Source: Azolla pinnata (lineage: Eukaryota > Streptophyta > Polypodiopsida > Salviniales > Salviniaceae). From it: a DNA stretch of 64,000 nt. Location of the stretch: assembly GCA_037176905.1 (NCBI GenBank), contig JBBBWG010031197.1, positions 24,947-88,946 on the forward strand, written 5' to 3'. The translations under genes and the position numbers were made by a program. Positions 50,512 through 62,100 of this stretch are shown here, one piece after another (position 1 is the first letter of the stretch; each line of letters starts with the position of its first letter). The notes beneath the pieces were generated by a model. The model was not told the DNA's origin, did no database searches, and saw only the letters and a list, made by a program, of their open reading frames with translations.

Positions 50512-51393
50512 GATGATGATGGTGCTGGGGAAGGGAGGGCGATGGCCGATGAGAGGGATGATGCTGCTGCTACCTGCGAGCTGGGGGGATGGCGATGGCG
50601 ATGGCGATGGCGATGGCTCTGCTGCTAGGGCGGCGGCGGCGGCGGCGGCGGCGGGAGGAGGAGGAGGAGGAGGAGGGGCCAACTCCAGGGTGTAGTCGGG
50701 GTCCAGGAAACGGCGGCTCCGCTTAGGGTTGCTCCGCAGAGCGTACTGCAGAAGCTTCTTGTCGTCCGCAAAGGCGGCGGCGGCGGCGGCGGCGGCGGAA
50801 GCAGCATCGGCAACAACTGCAGGGTGGAGGCTGCTGCCGTTGTCGCTGATCAACGCAGAAGCCCCGCCATGGCCAGTTGAGCGCTGCCGCGGCTCCTGCT
50901 CCTGCTGCTGAAGAAGAAGAAGATGAGGAGGAGGAGGAGGAGGAGGATCTTGCGCCTCGTGGTGGGCGGAGAGGGTCGAGATGGATGAAGAGCCGAGGAG
51001 AAGAGGAGGAGGCGGAGGAGGAGGCGGAGGAGGAGGAGGAGGAGGTTCCTCCTGCTGCTGATCCTGAAGAGAAGGAGAAGGAAGAGGAGGAGATGGCGAT
51101 GGCGATGGCGATGGCGATGGCGATGGCGCAGGGTAGTTATCTGTGCATACCTGCTCCTGCTGCTGCATTGCCTCTCCCTCTCCCTCTCTCCCCTTCTCTC
51201 TCTCTCTCTCTCTCCCCACCTCTTCTCTGTCACTCTCACTGTCACTATCGGTTGCGTCCTTGTCTTTGCCTCCCTCTGCTTCCTGTAGAAGGAGGAGGCG
51301 ATGAGGACTGGGTGGTGCTCTGCTGCTGCTACTGTGCAGAGCAGAAGAAGAAGAAGAAGAAGAAGAAGAAGAGAAGAAGAGACGAGTAGACAT
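45673..51393 (-). CDS. Very large three-finger C2H2 zinc-finger protein with EAR motifs
   Basis: A single open frame of 1906 codons (about 1847 residues if the gap duplication is removed). Three plant C2H2 fingers lie far apart: RACTECGKQFPSWKALFGHM near residue 417, FQCSTCKKTFRSHQALGGHR near 904 and HECTICHRVFSTGQALGGHK near 1361. The order and the KALFGH/QALGGH forms match plant proteins such as At1g02040, which are only a few hundred residues long. EAR-type repression motifs occur as LDLNV (about 630) and LQLDLNLPAP (about 1822), so a nuclear transcriptional repressor is likely. Most of the rest is homopolymer or dipeptide repeat: Ser, Pro, Asn, His, Ala, Glu, SP, DG and HR. No introns are needed, but hidden ones in repeat tracts cannot be excluded. 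The start is uncertain; an internal ATG near 51170 (MQQQEQVCTDNY) is an alternative. Confidence 0.8.
46490..46566. repeat. 77-bp sequence repeated across assembly gap (left copy)
   Basis: Identical to 46667-46743. Together with the 100 Ns it adds 177 bp (59 codons) in frame to the zinc-finger gene. Most likely an unmerged contig overlap. Confidence 0.9.
46567..46666. other. Assembly gap (100 N) inside the zinc-finger ORF
   Basis: Exactly 100 Ns between identical 77-bp flanks; probably no sequence is missing. Confidence 0.98.
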
Positions 51394-51446
51394 TCTTGAT
51401 CTTGTCTCCTTCCTCTCTTTCTTCTTCCATGGCTTTGGCTGGGGCC

Positions 51447-51479
<33 letters not shown>

Positions 51480-51539
51480 GCTCAGGGCCCAGGGAAGAAG
51501 AGAGAGAGAGAGGTGCAGGAAGAAGGAAAAATTAGTTAT

Positions 51540-51760
51540 ATGCATGTATGCATGCATGCATGCATGTGTATGTATGCACCCAAACAAAAAAACAACAGAC
51601 AACGCTGATGATGCATGCATGCATGCAATGCTGTTGCCTTCATGTGAAGTGTGTAGTTATTCTTCCTCTCTCGGTACATGGCATGCATGCATGCATGTGT
51701 GCGTGCGTGCGTATGTATGTATGTGCGCGCGCGCGCGTGCATGCATGCATGCATGCATGC
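51540..51760. promoter_or_regulatory. Cluster of CATGCATG (RY) elements with 80-bp alternating Pu-Py tract
   Basis: Four blocks of repeated CATGCATG: about 51541-51566, 51612-51627, 51682-51697 and 51739-51760, all within 370 bp upstream of the zinc-finger ORF. CATGCA(TG) is the RY element bound by B3 factors of the ABI3/FUS3/LEC2 group. From 51681 to 51760 purines and pyrimidines alternate without a break, with a (GC)n core at about 51725-51737. Whether it acts as a promoter element is inference; ATGC microsatellites give the same sequence by chance. Confidence 0.5.
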
Positions 51761-51813
51761 CTCTTGGCATCCTCCCTAAGTAGGAGGTCGTTAACACAAC
51801 ACACGGTAGTTGT

Positions 51814-51876
51814 TGTTATTATTATTATTCGATTATTATTATGTGATTATTATTATTATTATTATTATTATTATTG
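51814..51876. repeat. (ATT)n microsatellite
   Basis: Run of ATT triplets with two short interruptions. Confidence 0.9.
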
Positions 51877-52074
51877 GTTCGGTTCACACGGGGACTGACG
51901 GACGGACGGAAGGACTGTTTCTTTCCACATATACATACTACGTATGTATACATAGAGACAGACAACTTACAAGAAAGAATGTGCATCAACACCAACATAG
52001 CATACCATCCATGTCCTCGCTCACAATAGACAGACACATTCAACCCAATCTTTGCTCTGATGTCATCGTGATGA

Positions 52075-52275
52075 GACGATCGGATCAGACACACAGGAAG
52101 AACTGTCAGCTCTGATCATATTGGATCGGATCCAACACAGACAGACAGCAATAGCTGCACTGGCTCGAAACCGGAAGAATTGTCGGCTCTGATCGGATCG
52201 GATCATACCCACACAAACAGTTGTTGCTGCATACAGCTCGAAACCGCAAGAACACTTGGTCAGATCAGAACGGCT
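52075..52275. repeat. Diverged ~90-bp tandem repeat
   Basis: Two to three copies sharing GGAAGAA(C/T)TGTC(A/G)GCTCTGATC, GATCGGATC and GCTCGAAACCG(G/C)AAGAA blocks. Confidence 0.6.
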
Positions 52276-53174
52276 CCGACTTTGGATCAGAGCTAACCAA
52301 TATGTACATGTGATGCCTGCTACTAGCGGAAAAAGACAAGCATCCGGCGGAACATGGAGAGAGGTCAAGGATTCTTGCAATCGGGCCTTCCTCTCCACTT
52401 TGCTTTCTTTGATGATATCTTAACCACTTCTGCGTTGCATGGCGTCCATTAGTCAACCAATGAATGGAGCAAGCTGCCATAAGGAGACATATGATTGGTT
52501 TCCATGGAGACATGCTCGATTGGATAATCGGTGTTGAACGGTGATGTTGTTGCTATTGACAACAAAACTATTGTGGGCATCAGCTTGTAGTTACAAAGGA
52601 ACATAGAATCTCCGGGACTTTCTTCCCTGTGTAAGCCAAAAAGCTAGATTTTGATTACACAAGCATCCATAGTTGCCAACATTGTGATATGAAAGAAGGG
52701 AATAGAGGAGTCCGCAGTCACACGAGAGATCATAGATTGCATGAGTTCGTTTAGGAAAAGCACCTCGTTTGATCGAAAAGGTTACACTATCATATCAAAG
52801 ACGAATCATTGACCAATTAAGTGGATACAATCATTTCATTCCCATGCTTGATTGGAGTAGGTCATGTCCGAGAAGAATCTCAATCGCATGCTTATCACCG
52901 TACAAAATGACATCATCAGCCGTCTTCCAGATTGGTTATGGGATATTGTGCCACTTTTTACTGCATGGTCAAGCCAGAACCGAGCCATGGTCGAAGTTTG
53001 TGCTCTTAAGTCCTCTTGGAGGCAGGTGATCCCCCTTTATGATTCTTATTGAGCAGGCGAACTTCCCCACTCAAATATCCGAACCTTATGCAGAAATGTC
53101 TGTAAAAGACCAAACGAGGATCCAATCCGGGTTCACGTGTATGTGCATCAACAGAAAGAATGAACGAAGCAAAG

Positions 53175-53510
53175 CCCCACGATCTTTGTCTTAGCATTAC
53201 AATCGGGCCGCACAGGCGAATCCGCAGTGCTAGCGACGACAGTCGTAGCTCTACGAGTTCAATCGAGAATTTTTTTGTTGGGAATTCGATCTGCGCTTTG
53301 GCTAAGTTCAATCGATCGACAACTGGGTCGACAAAGCTCCGCGATCACTGCCGAGCATTACAGTTGGGTCGCAAAGGCAAATCTATAGTGTTAGCGATGA
53401 CAACTGTAGCTCTATGAGTTCGATCGAGAAACTGTTCCGAGTTCGATCGAGAAACCGTTCCATGTTCAATCCAGACATTGGCTAAGTTCGATCGATCCAC
53501 AATCGGGTCC
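53175..53510. repeat. 161-bp diverged direct repeat
   Basis: Two adjacent copies with a period of 161 bp, e.g. GCATTACAATCGGGCCGCA at 53194 against GCATTACAGTTGGGTCGCA at 53355. Both continue into GTAGCTCTA(C/T)GAGTTC(A/G)A and GGCTAAGTTC(A/G)ATCGATC. About 15% diverged by eye. Confidence 0.75.
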
Positions 53511-54164
53511 ATTCCAAGTGGCGCAACAATGGAATTTCGGAGTGAAGCAGCTTCCGCGTTTTCGGAAGGCATCGCCATGGTTTCAGGAGATTCTCGCCAG
53601 GAGAAGCATGCAAAGCTCGCCCCCGCCTCCCCGGTGGTGGTTTCTCCGGAACCAGGCACCGTACAAGTGGCGCCTTCTCTCCAGGTTCCTCCTCCTTTTC
53701 TGCTCCGGAGTTTGAGCCGCCTCGTATTTTCCATTCTATTGCAAGGGTAGAGCATACAGGAAGGTTTCTTACTGGTCGAGGTCTGGCGGTAACGTTTGAT
53801 GTTTGGAGAACGAATGGGTTTGCTTGCACTCCCAATGTACAGAAATCCTGAAATGGAAGAAACGACAGACAAACTGCAGAGGGAACTATCTGTAGAAAGA
53901 TCGAATGTTTTGTCCGTCTGTGCCAGAAAAATAGAAACAAAGAAGTATCTCATTTGAGAATGTGGTGGTTTGGGATCGAATTTGTGCTCCATTTAGTTAA
54001 AGTATAGTCATAAACTACCATGGTATAATCGAATTGAAGTCTGCAAGTAATTTGTTTTGTACACAGATATCTGATTCAAACTAGTGTGGTGAAACCGTGT
54101 TTAGCTCCACGTGATTTGTTCAAGTTAACTTTTTTCTTATGCTTTGTAACAGATTCTATTTCAG

Positions 54165-57100
54165 GGAGAAGAAAACTCAAGTCTGGGCTATACGCATTTC
54201 ATCTCATTGCCACTGGCACTGCATCCAGTTCTCAAAGAGCAAGTAGCCGAATTTCAGAATCTGTCCTGTATTTAGCTTCTGGAAACAACAGAAAAGAGTC
54301 AGGTCAGCATTCAAATGCATATATGCATGAATGTGGGTAATAAAGTCTATGTCTTCATGTATAAGCGAGAGTCATTCTCCATTAAGAAATAGCATTAAGC
54401 AGAAAAAGAGGTTGGGCGATTTTTTTTTTTATTACTTAAAGATGTTCTATATTTCTTCAAACAGAAAATTATGGATCAAGGTTGAAACAAGATTGCTCAA
54501 GTGTTTGTCCGCCTTCCAGGCTCCCTCCTCTAAAGAAAAGAAAAGAAAAGATGCCACATCTAAGATGATTATCCTACCGCCTGATCCAGAATACCTTGAA
54601 AAAGTAGGATATGATTCCATCGACCATTTTCTTACTATTTAGAACCAATTGCTTGGTACGTACAACCAAAAGTTTGATATTATTCAGGTCTCGTTCTTAT
54701 AGTACTTTAATGGCTATTTGCGAAAAGGGAAATTTGAGTTTATGATCTTAGAAACAGCCGTAGGTTTCCTTTCTGTTATTCTCTAATCATAGAGCCATAT
54801 TCTGAGGATCTGTTTTGAGTCTCTCATGGATTACCTGAGTTCACAATATTCAATGGAGTTCTTGCAAATGACTTTGTCTTAGAAACAATAAATGTTTGTG
54901 CTACATCTTTGCAGATAAAGGAATTGACGATTATATTTTTCATTGAAACGACCAAATTACACTTGACTGTACTTATGCTTGAGCTGCGGAATAAGGATTC
55001 TGTAGCTACTGCATGTGACATCTTACAGGTGAATTTATGAAGGAGAAATTGCCTTTTTTTTACCAAGAGATCTTTACTTTGGCTTAAATGGGAGGCTGAA
55101 TAAAATCTGCAGGATGTAAAACCCAAAGTATGGGAAACTTTGAATCACCAGCCAATATCTATACGGCTTAAAGATTTGGTAAGTATATGTTGGATATTTA
55201 GTTCACCTCCATGAAGATTTTCTCTTTGGAGAATGTTATAGTTTTTCCTAAAACTGATTTTTTGGTTTTCTCACACATATACGGTATTATACATTTTGAA
55301 CATTTTTAAGAGAATTAATTCGGACTCATTTGTGTTTCTTGTGAAACTATCACTTATTTGATAAAATTCTTGCTCTGCTGAAGCTCGTTTCCTTCAAAAT
55401 CTTCCTTAGAAAGTGGAATCTGTAGTCCTGAATAACTCATCTCATTCTAGTTAATGAGATAAATTAGTTTATACCTACAATGGTGAAGTCCATAAACTGT
55501 ACCAAAACAATGTACATTATCATTGTTGTACATTCCTAATCATAACTACTTTTTCAAACTTGTATATGAAAATGGTATAGTGTGTGATATATAAGAGGTA
55601 GGTCAGATGCCATCAACGATGCCCTTGCAGACCATTTTGTTTTGCATTTAGTTGTCCTTTCTCCCCCTATGTTGCTGCAGTAAATCGAGTGTTACCTGTC
55701 CAATTATACGGGTCAGGGTTGTGACCTTGATGACTGATGATCCTATAATACGAGTCTATCCTCCATGGTGGCAATGAGAAGTAAGTGAGGATACTTCAGT
55801 TTTTATATTGAGAAGTGAGGTTACTTCGGTTATTGATACTAGTATCAGCACTATCTTTAGTCCTCAATTTTGATACACCACTAATAGGTTTATTTAAGTT
55901 ATATTTTGGTTTTTGAAGATAATCTCTTGATAGAGGAGAGTCATTATAGTAATGTGACTCAATGGGAAAATTTGCTACTTAATTCTACTCTCATATTCTA
56001 TTGTTTAACAGAGAGTCATTTATATATTCCTATTTTATCTTCATATAAATGTAGTGGAGTACGAAGACCAACTATGATCGAGGCTTTTCTTGCTAGGTGT
56101 CTAGAGACACAAGAAAGTATCGAAGGATAATAATACAACCACACAAGCTCGTTAACAAAGAACTATTACTACATTCATTGGCTCCATCACTTCCTCTCAT
56201 ACTACAAGTCAATGACCCTGGAGGAGACAGATGTGGTTCTGGCAGGATAATCAAAAGGGGTGATATGATTGGCCAATCGAATGCTCTCATGCATGTAGAA
56301 TCCTGGCATCTGGATCATTTTCTCGCTAGCCTGGCCATTTCTTGATAAAAACTTTGCCTCCTATTGCTGAAGATGCTTCTTTTCCTTCAGAGGTCTGTCC
56401 ACATTGGATGGTCCATGTCTTTGTCTATTGAAAGCAAAGTTTGGTCTATCTACAATTAAAATCTTGCTTGCATAGACAATGTGCATCACTAGTTGATTCC
56501 AAATGAATTTTGTGTATTTTAATTTGCTGTTCTCCTAGGCAAGACAACACTGCACATTATAATAGACCATTTTTAATATCTTTAAGTGCATCAAGATCTA
56601 TGTTTTTCTTTTTTGTCCTTTGTACTGGCATCTTTTTCTTTGATGTGATATTGTTGGAATCAATGGTAGCTTCAAATATCAACAAGGCATCTGAAGAGGT
56701 GTTCTGAAGAATGTTCTTAAGAGAGAACTGCATTCATTCAGGAATTTTTCATTGCAGGGTTTCATGAAAGGAAACCTCTGGAAAGCACATGTGTTGCATG
56801 CTTGTGTGGAAGAAGGTGCACAGAAAAATAGGCTGATGAAGTCGTGCAGTATCCTTGGTTCATAGCTCTTATAATTCATGGACAATCAAATGCACAATTC
56901 ATCAGCTATACAATTCGCATCAGGCAAATTTTGGTATCTAGCCAAAACTCCTTAATGATACCAGATATAATAAGAAATGCATATATGAAGGCTGGTTTAG
57001 TCTCACAAAAAGAACGTAATCATGAACTGAAGGTGACTCTTGCTTAGTTATCAACTCAAAGTTTTTAGATATCATAAGGCATCTGCAAGCAAATTGTAAA

Positions 57101-57623
57101 TCATTAACTAGGCCCTTGAATTTTCATTCGTATTAAGTTTTCCTGGTAGAGGTATGGTCTATCCCCATACTTTTCAATTGGATGCTTAAGATTTGAAGAG
57201 CATTATGTACTGCCTCATGACTAGTACACAGTCAAATCCAACTTTGACTCTGCTTTGTGCATTCTGTCATGTATTTTCAAGGACTAATTTTGGATAATTC
57301 CTGCAGTTGCATGTCACTTTGATGAATACAAGTCAGAGAATGTGGTAAAATTTCCTTGCAACTTCGTGTATACAAATGAGAAATTGTGTACCTTCCAATT
57401 CTGTGATATTTGGTTATGTAGGAAGAGAGGGAAAAGATTCGGTCAAAGGATACCCTTCGATGCAACAGAAATAATATCACAGCATGGAAGTAGAGATTGG
57501 GGAGAACACATGATTATGGAAGCTCATCTATCTGAGCGGTTTGTGTATGATAGAGATGGTTATTACCATTGCTGTGGATCTATACAGTTTCCTTTTACTC
57601 CAACGGAAGCATTTCCACTGTGA
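54165..57623 (+). CDS. ASCC1-like 2H phosphoesterase (activating signal cointegrator 1 complex subunit 1), 5' incomplete, frameshifted
   Basis: ASCC1 proteins join a KH domain to a LigT-like (AKAP7-NLS) 2H phosphoesterase domain. Exons seen: 54165-54267 (YTHFISLPLALHPVLKEQVA), 54915-55028 (KGIDDYIF, then IETTKLHLTVLMLELRNK with the first HxT motif), 55113-55178 (DVKPKVWETLNHQPISIRLK), 56758-56843 (GFMKGNLWKAHVLHACVEEG), 56942-57032 (IIRNAYMKAGLVSQKE), 57307-57344 (LHVTLMN, the second HxT motif) and 57422-57623 (DATEIISQHGSRDWGEHMIM, then AHLSERFVYDRDGYYHCCGS). Phases agree except in exon 54915-55028, which is 114 nt where 113 fit: a run of five T at 54936-54940 breaks the frame. The KH domain and start codon were not found, and the linker near 54460-54650 is uncertain. 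It may be a real gene with a sequencing error or a young pseudogene. Confidence 0.78.
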
Positions 57624-59167
57624 AAAGTTAAGGTGATGGTCTAAGGTGTAGCATTAACTGTAATATTTATCATCACTTTTAGGGTTTACAAGTAACTCTC
57701 ATTTTTGTACAGCTCTCTTTTATCAAGCACCTTTAACCAGAGTCTTTTGAAGTAATAGGTTTCTTACACCATTTAGGAATTCAGATTAACTTTTTGGGAT
57801 TTTTGTTGTAATTAAGCACTGAAACAGTAGCCGTTGGCGATTTGTATGGTTTTTTTTGCTGTAATATGCAGAATTTTCTTGGAAAAAGATGGAGAAGATC
57901 AAGATATACGATCATTGTGTCATTGCATCGTATATTTGGGAAGTAGGAACTTACTTGGGTTTACATTATAGAATCCTTAGATACATATGAATAAATTATG
58001 ATAGCATATTTTAGAGGTCTTGTGGTGATAATGGTATAGCTTACCTGTCGAAGTAATTTTTTTATATCCTCACAAGGCATACACAAAACAGCATACAAAT
58101 TCATGTTATTTTATAACGAGCAATTGCTAGAAAGTTAACAGATTAGTGTTCATGTTGTGGTTCTTTGTTATATGCCTTATGTTTTTTTTTCATCTCCCCT
58201 TTGATGTAAGCCATAATTTGAAGCATATGAATTATGATACAAGCCATGGGTGGTAAGAGGGATTTAATATTTTTGATGTTTTGTACCTTTGGAAATTAGA
58301 ACAAATGCTATGGTTTGCGATTGTAGCTATTATATCAAGTCACTGACATCAACAACTTGAAAGGACCAATTAGAGGTGAAACAATTGTCAACAAAGTGCT
58401 TAGTAGAGTCAGTTGTGGTACAATTTGGGCATGCTCAATTGTGCAAAAAGTACTTTGTTATATGCATACAGTAGATCAACATGGTTGAGAATGGCCATAG
58501 TTTGAATTTGTACAACCACATGTTGTTAATGCAGACGAATGTCGATTACACACTCAAGCTCTCAACTCGACGAAACTCCTTTCCAATTCTAGATGACCGA
58601 TTTCAAATGGCCTCCATACCGCATTGTATGCACAATGTGTTCGTAAGGCTATTAGAAGATTGAAGAATGACATGGACGAAAACGTTAAGGAAACGTTAGC
58701 AGATCAGCATCGTCGATACTGCTTGCACATCGGATTCGAATGGCCCTATTCCAAAGCATAGCGATATTCGTGATGATCATCATGCATCTGCTTCATCCAA
58801 CAGATCGATCTACGTGATTCCTTTCGATTCACGAACGATTCCATTGGATCAACAAGGTGATTCCTTTCGATTCACGAACGATTCCATTGGATCAACAAGG
58901 GATCAGGAATCTAACATTGGCCTTTAAAAAAAATAACAACACTCTTGGCGTTTTGTTTGGTGTCTTTTATTTGTGGTTAACTAAAAGCTTTTGTTTTTTT
59001 ACATTTTGTATTTGAAAGACAGAATGCCTCTCTGAATCTCTCCTCTTCCCGGCTATGTCGTCAGGCTCCTACCTCCCCGTCCCGTACCGAGAAAATGTGA
59101 ACAGCTCGTATCATCATCATCGCCATCCGCATCGTGCGCCCTTGTTGCATGCAGCGGCGTCATCATC
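57624..59167. other. Intergenic region
   Basis: 3' flank of the ASCC1-like gene, an exact 43-bp tandem duplication at 58814-58899, and the promoter and leader of the S-acyltransferase gene. No coding gene recognised. Confidence 0.5.
58814..58899. repeat. Exact 43-bp tandem duplication
   Basis: 58814-58856 and 58857-58899 are identical, starting GTGATTCCTTTCGATTCACG. A very recent duplication or an assembly duplication. Confidence 0.95.
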
Positions 59168-62100
59168 ATGACTGTTCGGCGCCATGGATGGCAATATCCT
59201 GCTCATGTTTACCAGGTTTCAGTTCCTCTCTCTCTCTCTCTCTCTCTCTCTTCGCTTTCCACGGAAATGTCGACTCCTCAAATTTCCGCAAACTTTGTTC
59301 CTTCCTCTGTTTCTATTGCCCTAAAAGTTTGAGTTTTTCGTGTGCTGGAACGAGAATCGTCTGATCATGGAAAGCCGTTAAGGAAACGTTGTCTCGGTAT
59401 GCATCATGGTACACCAAATGTGACGTGGACGCTAGTATATATCTTGGCAAGAGGAGATCATACTGATTTGAACCACAAGTTTCACACTAACAACACCTAA
59501 CTGTCAACAATACTCGTGTGTCACTCGGCATAACTGCGAAGCATGTCCGTGTGATTGCTTACAGTTGGAACAAGTTATTTTTCAGAATTCAGAATGAATG
59601 AATTATGGTATGGATGCCTTTTAAGTAAAAGTCGTGTATCATGCTCTGAAAGAGCCCACAAGTAGTTGTACAGGGTTACACAAACTCTGTAAGATTGTGA
59701 GATTAGTTAGCCATGGACCTTCAACCAAATAAGGAATAAGGGAACATCTTGTAAGAATGGAATGCGTATGTGAAGAATCACTAGAAGAATCTATATTGTC
59801 TCTCCTAGGTGGAATTTTTTTGGAGATATTTTACTTCTGCTTGGCCTGTTCTTCTTTGTACAAATTCCTATCTTGCTAACATTGCGTAAGAGTTTTTTCA
59901 TTTATGGAGAATGTTTTTCTTGAACATTTCTATCAGGATGCTTTGTCACACGAGCTTATGTTTGTAACATTTGCATACATTCTGGAATTGCAACTACATT
60001 TATTAGTTATATGGCCAAGTATGCACCTTTCTTTGGTTAGCCACAATCAGCAACCACATCCAGTTCATCTAACATATTCTTTTGTTGGAAAATTTCACAG
60101 GTGGTCGCAATTGTGATATTCTTTACATTGTCAATGCTCTATATGTTCGTTGTGCTGTTTGTGGGATCTGTAGTTTTAAAAAATGTTATGATTGGACTGT
60201 ACTCAGCATTGGTAAGTCACTTGAAACTCATCAATATATGGGTATGCAAAACGGCTCCCCTAATCTGATCCTATGTCTCTTGTCAGGCCTTCATAGTGTT
60301 TGTCCTGTATATTCGATGCGCAGCTATTGATCCGGCAGATGCTGGAATTCTGGTTGGTGGTTCTCAGACACTAGATAAGCAGGTCGTCACCAGATCAGAA
60401 AAACCTGGTTTCATTGAGAGAGGGGCGCAAGAGAAACAAATAATATCTTCAGATAATATTCATGATATTGAGAATCCGTCTGATGTGAATCAAAATGTAA
60501 AGAAGAAGCAACAATTTTCTGCATTACTGTGGCTTCTTGAAGATGACGCATGTGTGAGAAATCACAATGAAAATTTATCAGCTGCGGAAACCAACACACT
60601 GTTCTGCACATTATGCAATGCGCAGGTGAAAATCAAAGGCTAAATTATCTTGTAAGAATTAAGTTATGTAAATATGAATTTGCTTCATTTTCAAACACTT
60701 ACACAAGGAACGGCACAAATTGTCAGTGCAGGTAAAGAAATTTAGCAAACATTGCAGGAGTTGCAACAAGTGTGTTGAGGGATTTGATCATCATTGCTGG
60801 GTATGTTTAAATCTTGCATCACTATTGCTTTTCATGTGTTTTTCTTGTTGATTCTGTGATTGCTCAATTTCCATTATCTAGGCTTATATTCATTTTATGT
60901 TCATTTGGAAAATACTGCAGTGGCTGAACAATTGCATTGGAAGGAAAAATTACTTCACATTTTTATGGCTTATGGCAACATGTCTTGCTATGGTAAGTCC
61001 TCTTTTGTACAAAACTTGTATATTTCAGACCACTTAGAAACATGGGGTTCTCAATGGCACACATCAGTCTATATAATACTACGTCGTACGAATTTTTTAA
61101 AGTAAAATAATGTATTATACTTGAATTTGCTGATGGTAGCTATTTAGGAAAGGCGTACAATCCAGTCTCTTCATAGGGAAAAAATTTTTGCATGGAAAGT
61201 TCATATGCCTGTCAATTTTTATGCCTTGTGGTGAATATGCTGCAAATCAGAAGCTGTTCAATGCAACCATTTATCATTCTTTTTATTACAGCTGCTTCTG
61301 GATTCAGCTATTGGTTTGGTTGTGCTACAACGGAGCTTTGTCAATAAGACTGCGATTGAAAGCTACATTGCAGTTAATTTCAGCAGACATTTGTCCGTGT
61401 CATCACTTTCTGCTATTGTTGTGAGTGATTGTGCTACTATATTTGATAAATAATTTTTATACGCCATATATAAAATACCTGTTATAGCTGTGAATTTGTA
61501 CATGCAGGGACTATTCACACTTATTCCATTGGTAGCTTCTGTTCCATTAGCAGAACTTTTTTTTTTTCACATGATATTACTGCAAAAGGTTAGTAAGAAA
61601 GGTTCCTACTTTGCCTTTCTTGGAGATATTTAGAAGATGGAAATATTGAAACAAGTGCTGAGCTTTTCTCAGGGTTTAACGACCTATGAATATGTGATTG
61701 CTATGCGAGCACAATCTGTACCACAAGCAATTAATGACTGTGCTTCAGAAAAGGAAACCTTGGACCAGAAGGTAAACTGGGTGCCATTAAGTCCCATAAA
61801 ATGTGGCTTCAGGTTGTAAAAACTTATATCCTAATTTTTCTTATTCACTGTTCTACAATAGGGGGATGTCCTGATTACAGCTGGCAAAGAATCCAAAGCT
61901 ATTCTTGAGAAAGAAAGTACCAAGTCTGCAATAAAAATCAGTGCATTCAAACTGGCAAAGTTAAACACAAGTGATGTCTCTGAAGCAGCAAAGCATGCTC
62001 GTGAGAGGTCATCTGTCCTACTTCGCCTGAAATCTCAGGATTTGGAAGCTAGAGAGAGTGGTTGTGATTCCACTAGTAGCAATGAAAGTACCATTGGAAT

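Larger units (their letters stand above)
51394..54164. other. Zinc-finger gene promoter side and spacer
   Basis: Upstream region of the leftward zinc-finger gene. Starts with a TGCT repeat (about 51449-51480), then RY-element and alternating purine-pyrimidine DNA, an ATT microsatellite, and diverged direct repeats near 52070-52270 and 53190-53510. ORFs at 52864-53052 and 53478-53750 have no recognisable domain. The 5' exons (KH part) of the ASCC1-like gene should lie here but were not found. Confidence 0.45.

Noticed and set aside
51540-51760. Small Cys/His-rich proteins (repeated MHAC) encoded by the ATGC repeats
   Set aside because: Pure translation of a microsatellite in several frames on both strands.
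52864-53052. Possible F-box-like fragment (VQNDIISRLPDWLWDIV)
   Set aside because: Only a weak resemblance over about 30 residues, no downstream repeats and no splice context.
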